From the NCBI GenBank assembly GCA_029062865.1, contig JAIDPG010000274.1, positions 1-12,298 of the forward strand: a stretch of DNA of 12,298 nt, written 5' to 3'. Below the pieces are notes generated by a model. It saw nothing but the letters and a program-made list of their open reading frames with translations, did no database searches and was not told the DNA's origin. Made by a program: the position numbers and the translations under genes. Of this stretch, positions 5,067 to 11,977 are shown one piece after another (positions within the stretch are counted from its first letter, which is position 1; each line of letters starts with the position of its first letter). The stretch comes from Oscillospiraceae bacterium. GTDB lineage: Bacteria; Bacillota; Clostridia; Oscillospirales; Ruminococcaceae.

Positions 5067-6602
5067 ATGGAACAAAAAGAAACATACAACTCCCTGTACG
5101 AATATATCAGCGCGAAGGCGAAGCCGTTTTTGAAGGACGGCGGCGAAATGGACTTCACGATCTCCGAGGACTTCAAGGACAACGAAAGCAACGGGATTCC
5201 GTTCGCGGACGGCGCTTATGACGGCATCGCGGTGTACCATATGGGTACGCAGGGGCTTTCGGATGAAACACGCGAGCTGATGATAAACGCGCTGAAAATC
5301 GCGTCGACGGGCGACAAAGAGGCAGCCGACAGGGCGTTCACGGAGCTTGGGAAAGCGCAAAGAGCTATCCACGTCATCGACCCGCTTCAGGATTACATCA
5401 TCGAGCACAAGGACGAGATCCCCGCGAAGCGGCTTTACGAGTTCGCGGTGTATGCGATAACGCGCTCGTGCGACATCGAGTGCGTAAAGTTCGGGCTGTC
5501 GATTTTAGAGCTTCTCGTCATCGACGAAAACGAGGAACTGAAAGACGTTATCTCGATGCTGGGCTTCAGCGAGGAATTTGCGCTGTTCGCGCTTTTTGTG
5601 ATGCTGAGATGGAGCGACGGTAACGACCGCATTTTTCGCCTTGCGAGAAAAACACACGGCTGGGGGAGAATTCACGCGATAGAGCGCCTTGAAGCCGACG
5701 ACGACCGGAAGCGCAAATGGCTGCTCCGCAACGGCGTGCATAACACAGTTATGCCGAGCTATTCTGCGCTGAGCTGCTGGAACAAATCGGGCGCGAGCGA
5801 GCTTCTTTTCGGTGATGAGGAGCTTTCCGACGAGGACGCGAGGGGGCTTCGCGACATCATTGACGCGCTGCTTGACGAGGGACCCTGCTCGGGGATCTCG
5901 GAAATCGAGAATTCCAACGACGCGCTGCTGAAATTCCTCGAAAAAGCGCGGTTCAGCGACATTACGGACTTTGAGGTCGTTAGGAATATTCTGAATTACA
6001 ATAACGAGGACAACGAGCAAAGCTCCAACAAAATCGACGAAAAATGCCGCGAAATTCTGGACTCGGAAAAGTGCCGCGAGGCGGCTCTGCAAGCCGTACA
6101 AGAGGGCAAGTCTATCGATCTTGCGCTCTCTCTTGGGATCGACTGCCGTGATGATATTCTGAAAATTCTCGAAAGCGATTTTGATAATAACGCGCATTTG
6201 TGCCGTTATCTTATGGACGACAAAAGTTATCGCGAAAAGGCGCTTGATCTCTTTCGCGGGAAGCTCCCGCTTGAAGCGATGAAAGCCGCGCCGTCCGATC
6301 AATTGTGCCTTGGGCGGGAATTCGGAAACGAGCACAATCTCACGTTTCTTATTCAGGAATTAAAGCCGTTCCCGTTGGAGGGCGCGGACTTGCTGGAGAT
6401 CGCGCTGCAATGCGCTCCGCCGCAAAACCGCAATATGGCGCTGCGCGTGCTCGGAGAGTGGACGGGCGCGACTGGCGATCCGCTCCAAAAGCTCCTCCCG
6501 GAGATGTTCGCGCTGCTCAAAGGGCTTGTCGAAAACGAGCCGAACGAGCGCACGCGCGTCAGAATGACGGAGCTTATCAACGGCGAGCTTGGTGATAAAT
6601 AA
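5067..6602 (+). CDS. 511-residue helical protein, unknown function
   Basis: A long intact frame starting at ATG 5067 with AAAGGTGA (5055-5062) upstream. No signal peptide or membrane segment is present, so it should be cytoplasmic. The predicted composition is strongly helical, with leucine-rich segments of 30-40 residues resembling HEAT/ARM-like helical repeats (for example ~115-190 and ~395-505). The most family-like block is FRLARKTHGWGRIHAIERLEAD (~190-211), followed by RKRKWLLRNGVHN. The N-terminal third contains the conserved-looking FTISEDFKDNESNGIPFADGAYDGIAVYHMG. I do not recognise a catalytic motif. I have a faint memory that relatives carry the doubtful database label limonene hydroxylase, and I place no weight on it. 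It stands alone between the tyrS operon and pnuC, with structured intergenic DNA on both sides. Confidence 0.8.
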   Translation: MEQKETYNSLYEYISAKAKPFLKDGGEMDFTISEDFKDNESNGIPFADGAYDGIAVYHMGTQGLSDETRELMINALKIASTGDKEAADRAFTELGKAQRAIHVIDPLQDYIIEHKDEIPAKRLYEFAVYAITRSCDIECVKFGLSILELLVIDENEELKDVISMLGFSEEFALFALFVMLRWSDGNDRIFRLARKTHGWGRIHAIERLEADDDRKRKWLLRNGVHNTVMPSYSALSCWNKSGASELLFGDEELSDEDARGLRDIIDALLDEGPCSGISEIENSNDALLKFLEKARFSDITDFEVVRNILNYNNEDNEQSSNKIDEKCREILDSEKCREAALQAVQEGKSIDLALSLGIDCRDDILKILESDFDNNAHLCRYLMDDKSYREKALDLFRGKLPLEAMKAAPSDQLCLGREFGNEHNLTFLIQELKPFPLEGADLLEIALQCAPPQNRNMALRVLGEWTGATGDPLQKLLPEMFALLKGLVENEPNERTRVRMTELINGELGDK

Positions 6603-6618
6603 AACTGCCACCGGGTAG

Positions 6619-6757
6619 GAATGTTAAGGCATTCATATACGCATCGTTAGGTCATCGAGCCTGTTCAGTATGTCTCATCACGCATCTTTCTTGCATCTTT
6701 TGCGTATTTCGAGATACTGAACAGGCTCTTAGAAGATGCGTATGTGGGTGCTTTTTT
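6619..6757 (+). promoter_or_regulatory. Structured leader before pnuC, possible attenuator
   Basis: The gap of 167 bases before pnuC is dominated by inverted repeats. GAATG/CATTC forms a small hairpin (6619-6634). ATACGCATC (6637-6645) pairs with GATGCGTAT (6735-6743). Inside that, a perfect 15-bp stem pairs GAGCCTGTTCAGTAT (6657-6671) with ATACTGAACAGGCTC (6714-6728). The inner loop again holds ACGCATC (6680-6686) and TGCGTAT (6701-6707), which could pair with each other or swap partners with the outer arms. GTGGGTGC and a T6 run (6752-6757) follow, four bases before the ribosome site. This may be a cis-regulatory RNA or a small inserted palindromic element. No known riboswitch class is recognised and no clear promoter is seen upstream. 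Confidence 0.6.
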
Positions 6758-6769
6758 CTTGGAGGAACT

Positions 6770-7450
6770 ATGAAGAATTACTTTTCAACGGGAGAGAAGC
6801 TCTTGTGGGGCGGCTCGGTTTTGCTGATCTTGGCGGCGTTTTTTGTGTTCGACCGCGCGAATTACCTTAACTTAGCCGCGTCGCTTATCGGCGTAACGTC
6901 GCTGATCTTCGCCGCGAAGGCGAACCCCGCTGCCCCCGCACTGATGATCGTGTTCAGCGCGCTTTACGGCATAATCTCGTTCGGGTTTTCGTACTACGGC
7001 GAGATGATAACCTACCTCGGAATGACGCTGCCGATGTCGGTGATCTCACTGATTTCGTGGCTTCGCAACCCGTTTGACGGGAAGAAGTCCGAGGTCGGAG
7101 TAAACAGAATCCACCGCAAAGAAGTGTTTTTCATGCTCGCGCTTTCGCTTGTGGTGACGGTCGGGTTTTACTTTATCCTGAAAGCGTTCGGCACAGCGAA
7201 TTTGCCGCTCAGCACTCTTTCCGTCACGACGAGCTTCATTGCCGTCTACCTGACGTTCCGCCGCAGCCCGTTCTACGCGGCGGGATACGCGGCGAACGAC
7301 GTCGTGCTGATAATTCTCTGGATTCTGGCGGCGCGGGAGAACCCACAATATGTTTCCGTCGCGGTGTGCTTCGGGGCGTTTCTCGTGAACGACGTTTACG
7401 GCTTTATAAGCTGGCGGAGAATTCAGAAAAGGCAATCCGCAAGCGAATAA
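6770..7450 (+). CDS. pnuC: PnuC-family vitamin-precursor transporter
   Basis: A 226-residue polytopic membrane protein. Start ATG with GGAGGA (6761-6766) three bases upstream. About seven hydrophobic segments are visible from residue ~11 to ~215, separated by short loops. Family-typical features are SLISWLRNPFDGKK (~93-106) and the C-terminal NDVYGFISWRRIQKR (~208-222). PnuC proteins are facilitators with a SWEET-like fold whose substrate is trapped by phosphorylation inside the cell; nicotinamide riboside is the usual substrate. Relatives carry thiamine (PnuT) or riboflavin (PnuX), so the substrate is not certain, and no NAD-salvage, thiamine or riboflavin gene lies nearby to decide it. It has its own terminator and a structured leader, so it probably forms a single-gene unit. 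Convergent with the proS operon. Confidence 0.9.
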   Translation: MKNYFSTGEKLLWGGSVLLILAAFFVFDRANYLNLAASLIGVTSLIFAAKANPAAPALMIVFSALYGIISFGFSYYGEMITYLGMTLPMSVISLISWLRNPFDGKKSEVGVNRIHRKEVFFMLALSLVVTVGFYFILKAFGTANLPLSTLSVTTSFIAVYLTFRRSPFYAAGYAANDVVLIILWILAARENPQYVSVAVCFGAFLVNDVYGFISWRRIQKRQSASE

Positions 7451-7453
7451 TAA

Positions 7454-7478
7454 TCCCCCTCATCGTGGGGAGTTTTTT
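7454..7478 (+). terminator. Intrinsic terminator of pnuC
   Basis: A short stem TCCCC (7454-7458) / GGGGA (7467-7471) with an eight-base loop is followed by T6 at 7473-7478, three bases after the pnuC stop codon. Position and T-run support a plus-strand terminator, although the stem is only five pairs. Confidence 0.75.
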
Positions 7479-7522
7479 GGTCGAGCGACAACGTTTGATT
7501 TATAGTTTCCTTTGAGGCGTCA

Positions 7523-7553
7523 TAAAAATCCCCCTCGCGCCGGAGGGGGATTT
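7523..7553 (-). terminator. Intrinsic terminator of the proS-thrH operon
   Basis: An 11-bp perfect stem AAATCCCCCTC / GAGGGGGATTT (7526-7536 with 7543-7553) with a six-base loop. Read on the minus strand it ends in ATTTTTAT. It begins three bases beyond the stop codon of the last gene of the minus-strand operon. Together with the pnuC terminator it insulates the convergent junction. Confidence 0.9.
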
Positions 7554-7556
7554 CGC

Positions 7557-8948
7557 TTATTTCTTTTTTCGGCGCACAAGCGCTGCCACCACAAGACAAA
7601 TTCCGACAATCCCCGCGACATAGCCGATTAAAATGAAGAAGGCAAGCCACGGCGGGACATTCCCCGTGATGTCCCCGATGGCGCTTTTCTTGGTTCTCAG
7701 CGAGAACACCAGCTCCCCATCGGGAAGTCCGTCAAATGCCGCTTTGTAGCCCGTTTCGGTCTTTTCAAAGTTGTCGTCATTTTCGGAGAATCCTGTTTTT
7801 CTCAGAAAATACGGCGTGTTTACTACAACCTCAAGACTACCGAAATCCGCCCAATTCTGCGCGGGGGAAAGCAGATAGGTATATCTGAAGAGCGCCGGAT
7901 TTACGCCCTCGTCTATGGTCGGGTAGATCGGCGCGGTGACGGTGTTTACAACGCGCTCGCCCGGCGGTATCGTTATTTCGTATTCATACCACCGCATAAG
8001 ATTGGCTCTTTTCGTATCAAATACCCGCGTGCCGTCGATAACGCAGTCGAGTTGGGTGTCTTTTCGACTATGGAGATTCAGGGCGTCGACCACCGCGTTG
8101 TACCAGTCTTCTTCAAGCGGGCTCTCGTTTTCGGGGTAGATCGACATTACAAGCTCCCTGAACGTCATTTTATCGGCTGATACAAAGGCTGTCGAGCCGT
8201 CTGCCATCTTGCTGCATTGCTCGTCCGCGTAAAATATCCACTTGGGCGGCTCGTCGAGCTGTTCTCCGAACACATAAACAGTAAGCGTTTTATTGCTGTA
8301 TCTTGCAAGCCTGCCCAGCCGATAACCGTCATACAACGAATTACAGTCATTCATCCCGTCAAAGAAAACCTTTCTGTTCCGCGACATGGAAAAATCAAAA
8401 GCAACACAGGCGTTATGATAATTCTCGTCGTAATCGGTGATCTCATAAACATATTTTGTGACGGGCAGCTCGGGCGTGAAAAAGTCGTCCTCCTTAAAGC
8501 CGTCCGTGATTTTTGCCATGTCCGTTTCGAGCTCGAAGCTGTAGGATACTCCCATAAGCGTGTGGCGCACGGTTTTATTGATCGCCGCTCCGTTTACCGT
8601 GATGTCGTATTTCGTGAGGTCGTTTCTGTGCGTGCCGTAGTCGGGCGCACTTCCGAACGGGAACTCTAAGCGTGCCGTCACCGTATAATCCGCGGGATTA
8701 AAGAACGTATACTCCGCAGTGACGCTTGCCTTGTAACCGGGATTGCTCCCAGAGTTCGGAAATTCGGGAATGTCGAACGTCAAAAGCTCGCTCTCGACGG
8801 TAATCGGGCAGTTTTCTTCCGTAACGATAGCCCCGTAAGCGTCCGTGCCGCGAAAGAATTTCTGTGCGGAATTCGCCGAGGCTCTGGGCGTAAATAATAA
8901 TGTAAGTGTCAAGGTCAGTATTGAAGCTAAAAGCTGTTTTGTTTTCAT
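7557..8948 (-). CDS. Secreted, membrane-anchored protein, unknown function
   Basis: A 463-residue protein starting at the ATG 8946-8948, with AGGAGAA (8954-8960) five bases upstream; the frame also extends nine codons further without a ribosome site. Residues 1-25 are a signal peptide (MKTKQ, a Leu/Thr-rich core, likely cleavage after A-S-A). A long beta-rich extracellular region follows, beginning PITVESELLTFDIPEF and ASVTAEYTFFNPADYTVTARLEFPFG; this opening recalls DUF4424 or VIT-type beta domains, but only loosely. Near the C terminus a single hydrophobic segment (~434-457) is followed by RRKKK, giving a type I topology with the body outside the cell. Its ATGA start/stop overlap with the 103-residue gene implies coupled translation. 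The ligand or role is unknown. Terminated at 7523-7553. Confidence 0.85.
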   Translation of the reverse strand: MKTKQLLASILTLTLTLLFTPRASANSAQKFFRGTDAYGAIVTEENCPITVESELLTFDIPEFPNSGSNPGYKASVTAEYTFFNPADYTVTARLEFPFGSAPDYGTHRNDLTKYDITVNGAAINKTVRHTLMGVSYSFELETDMAKITDGFKEDDFFTPELPVTKYVYEITDYDENYHNACVAFDFSMSRNRKVFFDGMNDCNSLYDGYRLGRLARYSNKTLTVYVFGEQLDEPPKWIFYADEQCSKMADGSTAFVSADKMTFRELVMSIYPENESPLEEDWYNAVVDALNLHSRKDTQLDCVIDGTRVFDTKRANLMRWYEYEITIPPGERVVNTVTAPIYPTIDEGVNPALFRYTYLLSPAQNWADFGSLEVVVNTPYFLRKTGFSENDDNFEKTETGYKAAFDGLPDGELVFSLRTKKSAIGDITGNVPPWLAFFILIGYVAGIVGICLVVAALVRRKKK

Positions 8949-9256
8949 GATTGTTCTCCTGTAAAGTTGGCGCATTTTTGGCGAAGCAGAGCCTGTTCCG
9001 CGGAATTTTCCTCCTTTTTATCCGAGAACAGAAACCGTTCAGAGCGTTCTCCCTGTTCGCGGAGTTCATTCGCTAAAGCGTCGAGCTTCGAGATGTCGCT
9101 TTCAAAAAGCCGATACTCCTCTTGTGTTATCTCGAAAAACCTGTCGTACCAGACGACCCACGTCACGACACTCGCCAGTACATACTTGTCGATACACGCG
9201 ACATACCCGACGCGATAAAGCTTTTCGGCGCGGACTTTTTCGTTATCCAATCGCAT
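8945..9256 (-). CDS. 103-residue protein, unknown function
   Basis: A small soluble protein coded between thrH and the membrane protein. Its ATG shares one base with the thrH stop (TAATG) and its TGA overlaps the next ATG (ATGA). No good ribosome site precedes it, so it probably depends on translational coupling with thrH. The N-terminal half reads YRVGYVACIDKYVLASVVTWVVWYDRFFEITQEEYRLF, which looks like a mixed strand/helix fold with conserved-looking aromatics. The C-terminal half is a charged helix, possibly a coiled coil (KLDALANELREQGERSERF). The tight overlaps on both sides argue strongly that it is a real gene. I do not recognise a family. Confidence 0.78.
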   Translation of the reverse strand: MRLDNEKVRAEKLYRVGYVACIDKYVLASVVTWVVWYDRFFEITQEEYRLFESDISKLDALANELREQGERSERFLFSDKKEENSAEQALLRQKCANFTGEQS

Positions 9257-9861
9257 TACTTCGCGAGGCAGTCCTTGAGCCAGCTTAGAAGCTCGCCGTA
9301 CTCCTCGAACGCGGGGAGGTCGGGGTAGTCCTTCTTGATCTGCTCGGTCGAGCGGAACAGGAAGCCGAATTTCGACGCTTGTATCATTCCGAGATCGTTG
9401 AAGCTGTCGCCGCCCGCTATCGTCTCAAAGCCAATAGACTGTAAAGCCTTTACGGTCGTGAGCTTCGACTTCTCGCAGCGCATTTTATAGCCCGTGATCT
9501 CGCCGCTTTCGGCTACCTCAAGCGAGTTGCAGAAGATAGTCGGCAGCCCGAGCTTTTTCATAAGAGGACCCGCGAACTGCGCGAACGTGTCGCTGATAAT
9601 GATCGTCTGGGAGAGCGAGCGGAGCTCGTCGAGGAATTCCTTCGCGCCCGGCATCGGGTCGATTTTCTCAATTGTCGCTTGGATCTCCTTAAGCCCGAGA
9701 CCGTGCTCCTTGAGTATTCCGAGCCGCCATTTCATCAGCTTGTCGTAGTCCGGCTCGTCGCGAGTCGTGCGGCAAAGCTCGGGGATTCCGCTCTCCTTCG
9801 AGAACGCGATCCAGATTTCGGGAACAAGAACGCCTTCGAGGTCTAAACAAGTAATATACAT
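9256..9861 (-). CDS. thrH: ThrH-type phosphoserine phosphatase / homoserine phosphotransferase
   Basis: A 201-residue HAD-superfamily protein. Start ATG at 9859-9861 with AAAGGAG (9869-9875) seven bases upstream; an upstream in-frame extension is rejected. The N terminus CLDLEGVLVPEIWIAF is nearly diagnostic for ThrH: HAD motif I has D7 and E9 (D-L-E-G) rather than D-x-D-G. Motif II is S-D-T (90-92), and motif IV is G-G-D-S-F-N-D (150-156). TTRDEPDYDKLMKWRL (~32-47) and the KL-FP style tail also match the family length. ThrH of Pseudomonas moves phosphate from phosphoserine to homoserine and dephosphorylates phosphoserine; the same activity is inferred here. It is second in the proS operon, after a palindrome-filled gap of 111 bases, and is presumably under the proline T-box, an unexpected pairing. 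Confidence 0.93.
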   Translation of the reverse strand: MYITCLDLEGVLVPEIWIAFSKESGIPELCRTTRDEPDYDKLMKWRLGILKEHGLGLKEIQATIEKIDPMPGAKEFLDELRSLSQTIIISDTFAQFAGPLMKKLGLPTIFCNSLEVAESGEITGYKMRCEKSKLTTVKALQSIGFETIAGGDSFNDLGMIQASKFGFLFRSTEQIKKDYPDLPAFEEYGELLSWLKDCLAK

Positions 9862-9891
9862 AGTTTTTCTCCTTTGCAATAAGATTTTTTT

Positions 9892-9960
9892 CTTTCTTCC
9901 CCCGCCTGCGGCGGGGGAAGAAAGCTTATTTTCTGTTTCCCCGCCGCAGGCGGGGGGAAC
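9892..9960. repeat. Palindrome pair between proS and thrH
   Basis: Two inverted repeats of the same core seen after tyrS. The first is a perfect 15-bp palindrome, CTTTCTTCCCCCGCC (9892-9906) with GGCGGGGGAAGAAAG (9910-9924) and a TGC loop. The second (9935-9960) pairs GTTTCCCCGCC with GGCGGGGGGAAC around GCA, with a bulge. In the transcribed minus direction neither is followed by a T-run, so simple termination is unlikely. They may be RNA-stabilising or attenuating hairpins lowering thrH expression relative to proS, or copies of a dispersed REP-like element. Confidence 0.88.
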
Positions 9961-9972
9961 AATCGTGTTAAT

Positions 9973-11691
9973 TTACTTCATCAGCTCGGCGATCAGATCT
10001 TTGAGCCGTTCCACAGCCTTTGCGGGATCGAGCTTTTCCTCGATTTTCTTGTCGCGGGATTTAAGCTCATAGATGCCTTCTTCGAGGTTTCTCGGCGAGA
10101 TTATCACGCGCAGCGGCACTCCGAGCAGATCCGCGTCGGAGAACATCACGCCCGCGCGGACGTTTCTGTCGTCGTAGATGACCTCAACTCCCGCGGCTTG
10201 CAAATCCCCGTAGAGCTTGTCCGCCGCCGCCTTGACGTTCTCGTCGTCCGAGCGCACCGCGCACAAATGCACCTGCCACGGCGCTATCGCCATAGGCCAG
10301 ATAGGTCCGAAGTCGTCGTGCGAAGCCTCGCAGACCGACGCGGCGAGCCGCCCCACGCCTATTCCGTAGCAGCCCATTATCGGCGTCTGCTCCTTGCCGT
10401 CCTTGTCAAGATAGGTCATTCCCATTGACTTGGAGTACTTCGTGCCGAGCTGGAAGATGTTCCCGACCTCTATGCCGCGCGAGATCGTAAGCGCCGTCTC
10501 GCCGCATTCCGGGCAGATGCCGCCGTCGATAGCCTTTGCGAAGTCGTGATACTCGATGCCCGGGCAGTCGCGCTCCAGATCAAGCCCCGTGAGGTGATAA
10601 TCAACCTTATTCGCGCCGCAGACGAGATTGTTAGTGTTCTTCAGGCTCTCGTCGAACAGAACAACGTGCTCGCCGTTGATTTTGAGACCAACAGGCCCGA
10701 TAAAGCCTGCCGCTAAGCCGCAGTCCTCGTCGATGACCGCCGGGTGAATGTCGCCGCCGAGGAAGTTCGTGAGCTTCGTTTCGTTCACGTCCAGATCGCC
10801 GCGGATAAACAGCACAACAAAGCTGTCGTCCTCGTTTTTCTGATAAACTACGGCTTTCAGCGACTTCTCCTTCGGAGCGTTGAGGAAGCTGCAAACATCC
10901 TCGATAGTGTGCTGATCGGGCGTGTTGACCTCCTTGAGCTCCTCGGAGACCTCGTCGCGCGTGTTCCTGATGATCGACGGCGCAGCCTCAACATTCGCGG
11001 TGTAGCCGCACTTTTTGCAGATAGCGATGCTGTCCTCGCCTATAGGCGTGAGCATCATAAACTCGTGCGACACCGCGCCGCCCATCATTCCGCTGTCGGA
11101 TTTCACCGAGATAACATTATCGCAGCCGCAGCGCTTGTACACATTCTCATAAGCCTTGTGAGCGCGCTTGTAGTACTCCTCCAAGTCCTCCTGCGACGTG
11201 TGGAACGAATACGCGTCCTTCATCGTGAACTCGCGTACGCGGATAAGTCCGCCGCGCGGCCGCGCCTCGTCGCGGAATTTCGTCTGTATCTGATAGATCA
11301 TAAACGGATATTTCGTGTAGGAATTCGCGTACTCGCGCACGAGCTGCACCGCCGCCTCCTCGTGCGTCATTCCGAGAACCATCGGCTGGCGGTTTCTGTC
11401 CTTAAAACGCAGCAGCTCGCTGCCGATCGAGGTGTAACGACCGCTTTCCTCCCAGAGAGACGCGGGCATTACGACGGGGAACATAACCTCCTGCCCGTCG
11501 ATAGCGTCCATTTCCTCGCGGATTATCTGCTCGATCTTCCGCGTCACGCGCTTCAGCGGCGGGAAGTTCGAGAAGATACCGTTCGCCACATACTTGATGT
11601 ACCCCCCGCGCACCATAAGCGCGTGGCTGTCGATCTGGCAGTCCGAGGGGCGCTCCTTAAATCTGTCGCCAATTAGCTTGTCAAGTTTCAT
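9973..11691 (-). CDS. proS: Prolyl-tRNA synthetase, bacterial type with editing domain
   Basis: A 572-residue class II synthetase charging tRNA-Pro. The start ATG has AAGGAGG (11697-11703) five bases upstream. Motif 2 is FRDEARPRGGLIRVREF (139-155) and motif 3 is GCYGIGVGRL (440-449). Between them, about 230-395, lies the INS domain of bacterial-type ProRS, which hydrolyses misacylated alanyl-tRNA-Pro; it contains the K-A-V-V-Y and F-I-R-G-D strands. The anticodon-binding domain (~470-572) is complete. Two C-x-x-C pairs (C226-C229 and C393-C396) flank the insert and could form a zinc knuckle. First gene of the operon with thrH and two unknown genes, controlled by the proline T-box upstream. 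Length and order are normal for the family. Confidence 0.98.
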   Translation of the reverse strand: MKLDKLIGDRFKERPSDCQIDSHALMVRGGYIKYVANGIFSNFPPLKRVTRKIEQIIREEMDAIDGQEVMFPVVMPASLWEESGRYTSIGSELLRFKDRNRQPMVLGMTHEEAAVQLVREYANSYTKYPFMIYQIQTKFRDEARPRGGLIRVREFTMKDAYSFHTSQEDLEEYYKRAHKAYENVYKRCGCDNVISVKSDSGMMGGAVSHEFMMLTPIGEDSIAICKKCGYTANVEAAPSIIRNTRDEVSEELKEVNTPDQHTIEDVCSFLNAPKEKSLKAVVYQKNEDDSFVVLFIRGDLDVNETKLTNFLGGDIHPAVIDEDCGLAAGFIGPVGLKINGEHVVLFDESLKNTNNLVCGANKVDYHLTGLDLERDCPGIEYHDFAKAIDGGICPECGETALTISRGIEVGNIFQLGTKYSKSMGMTYLDKDGKEQTPIMGCYGIGVGRLAASVCEASHDDFGPIWPMAIAPWQVHLCAVRSDDENVKAAADKLYGDLQAAGVEVIYDDRNVRAGVMFSDADLLGVPLRVIISPRNLEEGIYELKSRDKKIEEKLDPAKAVERLKDLIAELMK

Positions 11692-11725
11692 ACTGACCTC
11701 CTTATTTTAAAATAATTCAAGCACC

Positions 11726-11754
11726 GCTCACTGTGCGCTTCGCGCGCAGTGAGC
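11726..11754. repeat. 13-bp hairpin before the proS ribosome site
   Basis: GCTCACTGTGCGC (11726-11738) pairs with GCGCGCAGTGAGC (11742-11754) around TTC, 13 pairs with one wobble. It lies in the leader about 22 bases upstream of the proS ribosome site and is followed in the transcribed direction by an A/T-rich unpaired stretch, not a T-run. Next to it, 11775-11800 contains a repeated GCTCGCT motif. Possibly part of a dispersed intergenic repeat. Confidence 0.8.
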
Positions 11755-11854
11755 TAGCCAAGAAACCCCGCGCATCCTCCGCTCGCTGCGCTCGCTCCGG
11801 CTGCACGGCGTTGCTTGCTTTCTTGAATTTTATGCGTTCTTGTAATGCTGTTCC

Positions 11855-11977
11855 GGTCGGTACGCGCAATGACTGCACCGACAGTTTGTTGCTTCGGGTC
11901 GGCACACGCCTTTAATGCGCCGACGGTTTGCTGCTGCGGTCGATGTGCGCCTATGATGCGCCGCCGGTTGCAAACAA
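11855..11977 (-). repeat. Three tandem ~41-base hairpin repeats in the proS leader
   Basis: Three imperfect tandem units start at 11855, 11897 and 11938. Each reads GGTCGR...GCGC...CCGMC...GTTTGYTGC on the plus strand. Units 1 and 2 each form a hairpin: GTCGGT/ACCGAC in unit 1 and GTCGGC/GCCGAC in unit 2, so one stem pair has changed on both sides. Unit 3 is more decayed and runs up to the T-box terminator. They lie in the part of the leader transcribed only when the T-box reads through. The remaining 11755-11854 shows no gene. Confidence 0.8.

Noticed and set aside
5505..6335. 276-codon open frame on the minus strand
   Set aside because: Antisense to the 511-residue gene, no ribosome site, low-complexity shadow composition.
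10744..11676. 310-codon open frame on the plus strand
   Set aside because: It is antisense to proS with a composition typical of a shadow frame and no start signals; proS motifs are complete on the other strand.
11717..11915. Short open frames on both strands in the proS leader
   Set aside because: They run across hairpins and tandem repeats, lack ribosome sites and look like translated repeat DNA.
11855..11977. CRISPR-like array
   Set aside because: The ~41-base units are directly adjacent with no unique spacers, are imperfect, and no cas genes are present.
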